Positions 58,523 through 64,000 of a DNA stretch of 64,000 nucleotides are shown piece after piece. Source of the DNA: a virus. Numbering within the stretch: the stretch's first letter is position 1; every line of letters starts with the position of its first letter. The stretch lies in the IMG/VR virus record IMGVR_UViG_3300034111_001103, positions 1 through 64,000 of that record; one strand, 5' to 3'. The notes under the pieces are model-generated. The model made no database searches and was not told the DNA's origin. It saw only the letters and a program-made list of their open reading frames with translations. A program made the position numbers and the translations under genes.

Positions 58523-60628
58523 TTACCAATTTATATTTGTCTTAGGAGTTCTTTGATTTTCTGATCTGAAAGGGGATTTAGACTTAGGTACAATATCTCC
58601 AAAAAAGGTTTGAACTCTAACTTCTGGTTTAGTAGGTTCTGTTGGTTTAGGTTTGTAACCTTCTAGAGGATAAAGAGCATCATAATATTTGGCTAGGGTA
58701 AGGGCATGTCCAGCTGATATGACTCTATCATAGTTACCATCATGCACACCTTTAGAAGAAGAAGGTTTTCCTTTGTACTGTATATATTCTTCTAAAAGCA
58801 TAGGATCTAATATTTTGGATACTCCTAAATATTCTTCTATATTTCCATCTTCATCTATTGTACTAATTTCTTCTTTAGCATCTTCTACTAGGAGAGACAT
58901 ATAGTGATTTTGATTTGGAGTTGAAGCCGAAAGTCCTATTAACCTATTAGATTTAGTTTTTTGATTAATTTGTTTAGAAAGATCTAAAGATTTAGCAAAG
59001 TAATGTCCTTTCTTTTTCATTATGACATATTGTATCATGGTTTTATCTTCATTCTCAGGAAGTGCTCCTTCTATAGCATTATAGTATTCCATAACCATTA
59101 AACATAGTTCATGGAATTCTCCTACAGTTTTACATCTGCCTGTCCAAGAAAACACAAATTTATTAGCAAAAGGATCTCCAGGTTTATAATATCTTTTTCT
59201 GACATGTATAGATCCTAAAGAGTTTACTTTATCAGAAGACTCATTTTCATTGTAAGGGTCAATCCCTATACAGTATGTAGCAAAAGGAGCTTCAGGATCT
59301 GGATGTTCATATACAGAACAAGGTATTTTACCTAAATGTTGTAAGTCTTTAGCACTTACTGGAAATTTAAATATAGGTTTGTTATCAGAATATCTAAAGT
59401 CTACTTTGTTTTTTTGGTTTCTAAATAAATCTACATATTCAGCAGTATAATTTAATTCTAACCATTTTTGTTGAGCTTTACAAGCTTCTACAGGAAAGTT
59501 ATTATGAGATTCTGATAAAAATACATCATCTACATTTAAAGGATAATATGCTTTCCATCTATTGTAAGATTCAATATCACCTTCTTTTTTAAACTCTTCT
59601 AACTCCTCTTCTATTTTTTTAATACCTTTTTCTTTATCAGAAACTCTAATATCAATATCCCAAAGTTCAGAATCCTTAGGTATATCTTTTAAAATTCCCT
59701 GATCTGTAAGATATTTTCCTAGTGATGTAAGATATTTACAATCTTGTCTTAACCAACCAGGTAAAAATAAACCTGTAGTTCTACCATCTTCTTGTAAGTG
59801 CTCTATAAAGGTATGTGCTTTTGGATTAAAAAATAATTTTTTAGCATCTTGAGCTTTTTCTACATTTCCTCCTGTACCTACACAAATGGGAAAACATCTC
59901 CAACCATGTTCAGAAAGCATTGCTGGTTTAGTACCTATAAGAGCTTGTAAAAAATCATTTTTACCTATCTCATCCCAGATATTAGATTTTAAGTTAGAAA
60001 CCCCTGCACCTTTTTCTGTATTTTTACCACCTATTGTGTTTCTTATGACAAAAGTAGAATGTACAATATTATCCCCAGATTTAGTTTTTAGTCCTACTAA
60101 AACCCTTTCTTGTCCCCAATCTTTTGTAATTCTGGGTATTCTAAAATAAGGAGAACAATTTAATAAACCATAATCTAAGTTTTGAGTAAGGTTATTTAAG
60201 TCATCACTAGATGTACCCATTATAAGATTTTGAGAACCTTTAAATAAAATACCTGCTCTCCCTGCATAAGAAGATTCTAAAGTAGTCTTAGCAAATTGTC
60301 TAAGTCCCATAATACTTATTCCTTTTCTTTCTCTTTCAGCAGTTTTTAATTCTTCATTTAAAATGATTTCATTATCCCTCAAACCAGGAGTTACCATATC
60401 AGGTATGATTTCCCCATAGTCAGTCATCTTATCAGCATTAATCTTCCAATGGTTTATATGCCAATATAACCAACCAGTCATTTTATAACCATCTATTTCA
60501 ACACCTCTTTCTACTTTATATTTTTCTTTTTCCCAAAACTCTGCATACCCTGGATCTGTTTTTTTCCAAGGTATGTCCTTATCATTCATTTTGTAAAAAA
60601 GTTCAGTAGTATATGTTTTTTTACTCAT
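58523..60628 (-). CDS. terL: Terminase large subunit (phage B)
   Basis: 701 residues. The Walker A-type loop is GLRQFAKT (near residue 104), Walker B SNIWDEIG (near 215), and the nuclease region has CIGIDPYNENESSD and VHDGNYDRVISAGHAL. It is much longer than the phage A TerL and belongs to a different lineage, like the large TerL of crAss-like and T4-like phages. It overlaps the preceding gene by one base. Confidence 0.88.
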   Translation of the reverse strand: MSKKTYTTELFYKMNDKDIPWKKTDPGYAEFWEKEKYKVERGVEIDGYKMTGWLYWHINHWKINADKMTDYGEIIPDMVTPGLRDNEIILNEELKTAERERKGISIMGLRQFAKTTLESSYAGRAGILFKGSQNLIMGTSSDDLNNLTQNLDYGLLNCSPYFRIPRITKDWGQERVLVGLKTKSGDNIVHSTFVIRNTIGGKNTEKGAGVSNLKSNIWDEIGKNDFLQALIGTKPAMLSEHGWRCFPICVGTGGNVEKAQDAKKLFFNPKAHTFIEHLQEDGRTTGLFLPGWLRQDCKYLTSLGKYLTDQGILKDIPKDSELWDIDIRVSDKEKGIKKIEEELEEFKKEGDIESYNRWKAYYPLNVDDVFLSESHNNFPVEACKAQQKWLELNYTAEYVDLFRNQKNKVDFRYSDNKPIFKFPVSAKDLQHLGKIPCSVYEHPDPEAPFATYCIGIDPYNENESSDKVNSLGSIHVRKRYYKPGDPFANKFVFSWTGRCKTVGEFHELCLMVMEYYNAIEGALPENEDKTMIQYVIMKKKGHYFAKSLDLSKQINQKTKSNRLIGLSASTPNQNHYMSLLVEDAKEEISTIDEDGNIEEYLGVSKILDPMLLEEYIQYKGKPSSSKGVHDGNYDRVISAGHALTLAKYYDALYPLEGYKPKPTEPTKPEVRVQTFFGDIVPKSKSPFRSENQRTPKTNINW

Positions 60629-60942
60629 TATTTCATTATATCAGGAACTTCTTGATCATTTCTCATAGAAACTTTAACTTTTTCATCTTCAGTTCTTAGT
60701 TTATTAATAACTTCTAAAAGAGCTAGGTAATCTTTCATAGTTTCTCTATGGTTTTTTTGTTGAGCTTCTATTGTAGCTACTGTAAGAGGCATAGCTCCTC
60801 CACCCTTAGTTTCTTTCCATTGTATTCTATCCACGAAACTATCATAAGGATTATCTTGTAGAAATTTCTTATAATAAGTTAATTGTTCTTCAGCTAATCC
60901 TAACTCTATTAAAATAAATTTATTTTTACTAGTTACTGCCAT
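60628..60942 (-). CDS. 104-residue protein before terminase
   Basis: Helical, beginning MAVTSKNKFILIELGLAEEQ, with KKFLQDNPYDSFVDRI. It directly precedes TerL, where a small terminase subunit may lie, but the typical HTH is not clear. Confidence 0.6.
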   Translation of the reverse strand: MAVTSKNKFILIELGLAEEQLTYYKKFLQDNPYDSFVDRIQWKETKGGGAMPLTVATIEAQQKNHRETMKDYLALLEVINKLRTEDEKVKVSMRNDQEVPDIMK

Positions 60943-61345
60943 TTGGTTTTATTGTTTTTAAGAATTCTTCTATTTGAGGGTTTACTTCTATTTTATCTCC
61001 CTTAATCTTTAGGTTATCTAATACATGATTATTCATTATATAGTAATGAGAGAGTTGAGAATCATTTAAAAGAGTAGTAAGGTCATATCCTAGGTTGTTA
61101 GATATAATTTGTAATAAGGTAAACATTTGTGCTTCTAAAAAGTTAACTTTATAAGAAACAAATCCTAGTTTGATTTTTAAAGATCTATCTAAGTCTTCTT
61201 GATTAAGATTTCCTTTTCTAGCATTATCTTCTATTACTTTAGCTAATTCATTATACTCTTTTAGTATAGAATTGTATTTACTCAAAAGAGAGTCTTTAAG
61301 GGACTCTCTATCAAGTGTTTGGGTATTTGGGTTTGTATTTTCCAT
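60929..61345 (-). CDS. 138-residue helical protein, unknown
   Basis: A coiled coil (SLKDSLLSKYNSILKEYNEL) followed by a helical end. It overlaps the previous stop by one base and the next gene by 14 bases, in the terminase operon. No family is recognised. Confidence 0.65.
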   Translation of the reverse strand: MENTNPNTQTLDRESLKDSLLSKYNSILKEYNELAKVIEDNARKGNLNQEDLDRSLKIKLGFVSYKVNFLEAQMFTLLQIISNNLGYDLTTLLNDSQLSHYYIMNNHVLDNLKIKGDKIEVNPQIEEFLKTIKPNGSN

Positions 61346-61626
61346 TATTCTTCTCCTTCTCCTTCATCATATTTATCAAAAAAAGATACTTTTGGAGGAT
61401 CCATCTCTAGTTCAGCCATATATTTTTCTATCTTAGAGAGAGTTGTTTTGTTAGTCCAAAAGTAAGGACTAGTATCTGATTCTTCTTTTCTAAATATAGT
61501 ACTCATATGTTGAGCAAAAGTCATCATAGGATAAAGATTAGTTAGTTGATCTAGTCTAGAGAGAATCATATTTTTGATTTGTCTGTCTTCTTTAAAGTTT
61601 GGGATAGTGTTTAATCCATTATTCAT
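61345..61626 (-). CDS. 93-residue protein, unknown
   Basis: Begins MNNGLNTIPNFKEDRQIKN. It ends in an acidic tail (DKYDEGEGEE). It is close to the terminase operon. No motif is recognised. Confidence 0.65.
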   Translation of the reverse strand: MNNGLNTIPNFKEDRQIKNMILSRLDQLTNLYPMMTFAQHMSTIFRKEESDTSPYFWTNKTTLSKIEKYMAELEMDPPKVSFFDKYDEGEGEE

Positions 61627-61669
61627 AAAAATTAGTTTTTATTGTTTTAGTTTTATATTTAAAAGATAC

Positions 61670-62032
61670 TTACCATTTTAAGTTTTGGAAGTTATCTGGG
61701 TTTTCATTATTATATTCTTCTAATCCACAATGACAAGTTAAACAAGCTGTTTTCTTAGAGATTATGCAAGAACAAATGGAACAATGTAAGTATTCTACAC
61801 TTGATTTGTAGTTTTCTCCATATAATTCTTTATACTCTTTAGAAGTTTTTGCATTTATAGAGTTTAAAGGACAAGTTTCACATATAACCCTTCTAGATAT
61901 AATTTTCTCTATATCTTTATCAGATAATTGATTGTTATCTAGTTTATATGCATTGATCCAACCCTCAAGGACTTGAGCTGGATGTCCTAACCCTTTAGGA
62001 ATTAGTTTTAAATATTCTGTTAATTTAGACAT
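61670..62032 (-). CDS. Zinc-binding protein, unknown
   Basis: 120 residues. Cys pairs CETC, CSICSC and CLTCHC could bind two zinc ions. The N-terminus LTEYLKLIPKGLGHPAQVLE is helical. Likely nucleic-acid or protein binding. No family is recognised. Confidence 0.7.
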   Translation of the reverse strand: MSKLTEYLKLIPKGLGHPAQVLEGWINAYKLDNNQLSDKDIEKIISRRVICETCPLNSINAKTSKEYKELYGENYKSSVEYLHCSICSCIISKKTACLTCHCGLEEYNNENPDNFQNLKW

Positions 62033-62072
62033 TTTTTATTAAATTCAATTTGTAAATATACAACATTTTTAT

Positions 62073-62603
62073 TTAAAAGTCAATAGGGGGTAATTTTTTG
62101 TGTTCTATAAAGTATTCAACAAACGTATAATCTGTTGGTTTATAGTCTATTATGATTCTATGAGATTCCCCCTTCTCTCTTAGTTTTTGGTTCCAAGCTA
62201 TAGTTCTAATGATTATAACTTTTCTTAGAATTTCTAATTGTTGCCAAGCTATTCTAACTTTATTTTGTAGATCTGTGTAAGCTAGGTAAAGTTTATGTTC
62301 TTCAACTACTATATTTTTTTGTTGTTTGAGTCTTCTAACTCTAGGTTTCATCTTCCTCAACTCTATAATAGAAGAATGTAAGAATTTCTTTAAAGGAGAC
62401 ATTGATACATCAAAGACTCCTAATTTTGGTAATTCTATTGTAGTGTAAGGAGAGAATTGTTTTCTCTTTATAACTTCCTTCCAAAATTCTGTATATATAG
62501 CAGTATGTAATTGAGTAGGAGTTTTTTCCCCTATATCTTTACCTATAGGGGAATCACACTCTTTTACTACTTTATATATTAAATCAGGAATATTTCCAAA
62601 CAT
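62073..62603 (-). CDS. Basic protein, possibly DNA-binding
   Basis: 176 residues with a strongly basic centre (ELRKMKPRVRRLKQQKN) and an N-terminal part (YTTIELPKLGVFDVSMSPL) that recalls the strand-turn-strand of HU/IHF-like proteins. This is a weak similarity. It is followed by the zinc-binding gene. Confidence 0.55.
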   Translation of the reverse strand: MFGNIPDLIYKVVKECDSPIGKDIGEKTPTQLHTAIYTEFWKEVIKRKQFSPYTTIELPKLGVFDVSMSPLKKFLHSSIIELRKMKPRVRRLKQQKNIVVEEHKLYLAYTDLQNKVRIAWQQLEILRKVIIIRTIAWNQKLREKGESHRIIIDYKPTDYTFVEYFIEHKKLPPIDF

Positions 62604-62612
62604 ATATTATTT

Positions 62613-62918
62613 TTAAAGTACAGCTATAATTTCAGATTCCTTAATTAGAGCAAATAAAACTTTCTCATTAGCTGTTTCATCTCTCTCACCCCATACTTTA
62701 GGATAAGCATAAGAAGTAAGAACAGTATCTCCTACATTACAGAAAGTAACATCTTCAGCTTTGGTAATAACTTCTCCCTTAAAGAAAGCTTCTTGTGTCT
62801 CTAAAACAGCATCTTCAGCAGAGATAATAATTCCAGATTCTGTTTTTTTAGGGGGCATAATTTGTTTTACTAAGATATGTCCTTTGTTAAATCTGGCATT
62901 TTGATATTTTGATTGCAT
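62613..62918 (-). CDS. GroES-like co-chaperonin
   Basis: 101 residues in the GroES order. NKGHILVKQIMPPKKTESGI is the first strand and mobile-loop region, then a beta core with KAEDVTFCNVGDTVLTSY, ending EKVLFALIKESEIIAVL. Phage-coded GroES replacements (as T4 gp31) help fold a capsid protein that is too large for host GroES. No groEL is present, so host GroEL would be used. Confidence 0.8.
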   Translation of the reverse strand: MQSKYQNARFNKGHILVKQIMPPKKTESGIIISAEDAVLETQEAFFKGEVITKAEDVTFCNVGDTVLTSYAYPKVWGERDETANEKVLFALIKESEIIAVL

Positions 62919-62941
62919 AATTTGGTTTTTTATTTATTTAT

Positions 62942-63271
62942 TTATTTAATTAATTTAAAAAATTTCTCAAAAAAATTCTTTTTTGGTTGAGGTTGGGGTT
63001 TATTATTAATAATTCTTTTTAATAGCATTATTTCTTCTTTTAAAGTACTCACTTCATCTAGTAGTCTTTTTTCTTTTTTCCAATTGTCAGCTAATTGTTC
63101 TTCATGTTTTTTCATAAGTTCTAGTAACATATCTTCTTTTGTATAAACAAAGAATTTATCTCCACTACATCTGTTTATATACGCAATGTGATTATGCTCT
63201 AATAAAGTACTATCTCTAAGTAATTTATGATAGTGACTAAGTTCTAATACAACTGTGTTTACTTTTTGCAT
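62942..63271 (-). CDS. 109-residue coiled-coil protein
   Basis: Begins MQKVNTVVLELSHYHKLLR. The C-terminal half is a coil (LADNWKKEKRLLDEVSTLK) with a Pro/Lys end (PQPQPKKNFFEKFFKL). No family is recognised. Confidence 0.65.
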   Translation of the reverse strand: MQKVNTVVLELSHYHKLLRDSTLLEHNHIAYINRCSGDKFFVYTKEDMLLELMKKHEEQLADNWKKEKRLLDEVSTLKEEIMLLKRIINNKPQPQPKKNFFEKFFKLIK

Positions 63272-63275
63272 ACTT

Positions 63276-63623
63276 TTATTTATTTAATAATTTTAATTCT
63301 ATTAGGTTTAATTGGGTAGCTAGAGACATATTCAATTCTTTACAGAGAGTTTCAGAATGTGAATCTTTTACTAGTATCCCTAGGGTTCTATATTTAGATA
63401 TACAGTTTGTTAAGACTTGTTTGTTTTTGCAAAGTTTTAACTCCTCTATAATCTTAGTCTTTGTAAACTCATTATATCCTTCTATCATAAAGGTACTTAT
63501 AATCAAGTTATCATTAGAAGTAATTCTTATGTTCTTTATAAGGCAAATCAACTCTATATAGAATCTAACAGAATCTATGTAGGAAGAAGAATATTTTGTA
63601 ATTTGTATCTTTTGGGCTTTCAT
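63276..63623 (-). CDS. 115-residue protein, unknown
   Basis: Helical, beginning MKAQKIQITKYSSSYIDSV. Possibly a winged-helix-like protein (EELKLCKNKQVLTNCISKY). It runs with the neighbouring small genes. Confidence 0.6.
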   Translation of the reverse strand: MKAQKIQITKYSSSYIDSVRFYIELICLIKNIRITSNDNLIISTFMIEGYNEFTKTKIIEELKLCKNKQVLTNCISKYRTLGILVKDSHSETLCKELNMSLATQLNLIELKLLNK

Positions 63624-63632
63624 ATTTATATT

Positions 63633-63947
63633 TTATATTCCTAATACTGAATCTATAAGTGCATCTAAAGTATCTACTGATTCTGGAGAAGTAAAAGTAA
63701 TATCTATACCTGGGATAATAATCTCTGTTTGTTCAAAACTTACCTCATCAAATGCATAAGGTATCAAAACTATTCCTTTTATACTATCTCCATATACTAC
63801 TAAGTCTCTAACAGAATAATCTGATGGAGCTATTTCTACCTTTACTATATCACCTTCCTCTTTACCCTCTAATTCTTTTTCTATTTTATCTGAAACTCTT
63901 TTATTGTTACAGAATATAGGAATTCTTACTTTTAATATTTTATCCAT
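63633..63947 (-). CDS. 104-residue protein, unknown
   Basis: Beta-rich, acidic, beginning MDKILKVRIPIFCNNKRVS. The first visible gene of the phage B operon on the right edge. The upstream region (63948-64000) continues off the window. No motif is recognised. Confidence 0.6.
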   Translation of the reverse strand: MDKILKVRIPIFCNNKRVSDKIEKELEGKEEGDIVKVEIAPSDYSVRDLVVYGDSIKGIVLIPYAFDEVSFEQTEIIIPGIDITFTSPESVDTLDALIDSVLGI

Positions 63948-64000
63948 TATCTAATAATTTTTGGTAAAGTTACAAAGAATTTTTGACATTTAGTATGCTT

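Noticed and set aside
1-64000. One single large phage genome
   Set aside because: Two full sets of terminase, portal, scaffold and capsid genes of different lineages, different leader styles, and a repeat exactly at the change of gene content.
1-64000. tRNA genes
   Set aside because: No cloverleaf with a T-loop GTTCRANNC context was found on either strand by eye.

Overview
The window is AT-rich viral DNA from phages of Bacteroidota hosts. Three things suggest this: promoters of the Bacteroidota sigma type (TTTG, 19-20 bases, TAnnTTTG), A-rich translation leaders in place of Shine-Dalgarno sites, and dense, overlapping, mostly short genes. I see no tRNA, rRNA, CRISPR array, phage integrase or host gene. 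The window holds two complete sets of head and packaging genes, so it represents two phages joined end to end.

Phage A covers about 1-43350. Its virion genes lie on the minus strand from 20.8 kb down to 0.6 kb: ParB-like protein, C5 methyltransferase, small and large terminase, tape measure, tail proteins, portal, MuF-like protein, scaffold and major capsid. A four-gene plus-strand island (1.9-4.1 kb) interrupts them and contains a probable -1 frameshift gene. From 21.7 to 41 kb the plus strand carries early and replication genes: helicase plus methyltransferase, replication initiator, YopX-like, DnaA-domain protein, metallophosphoesterase, YqaJ nuclease, NinB and two glycosyltransferases. 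Minus-strand patches hold two HNH nucleases, an M15 peptidase and RusA. Tail fibre, holin and lysis-type genes follow at 41-43 kb. The first bases of the window reappear at 43351, so 1-43350 could be one full turn of a circularly permuted genome.

Phage B covers about 43.4 kb to the right edge and is all minus strand. From right to left it has small early-structural genes (one GroES-like), large terminase (701 aa), a very large portal (964 aa), an HExxH protein, scaffold, major capsid, connectors, a large virion protein, and a set of Cys-rich fibre or appendage proteins. The junction with phage A lies in a fibre module that is almost identical in DNA in the two phages. That fits either assembly chimerism or real recombination there.

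The most unusual region is 26641-28487 in phage A. It holds four imperfect palindromes of 126-132 bp with an attC-like layout: 5' NNNNAAC, paired arms, 3' GTTNNNN. The first 7 bases of each cassette are exactly complementary to the 7 bases that open the next palindrome, as in integron cassettes. The cassettes carry a C5 methyltransferase, an empty unit, a short ORF, and a two-gene unit with its own promoter. In two cases the palindrome supplies the start codon and N-terminus, and the crossover GTT is an in-frame valine codon. No integron integrase is present. This looks like an integrase-less, integron-like gene-capture array inside a phage.
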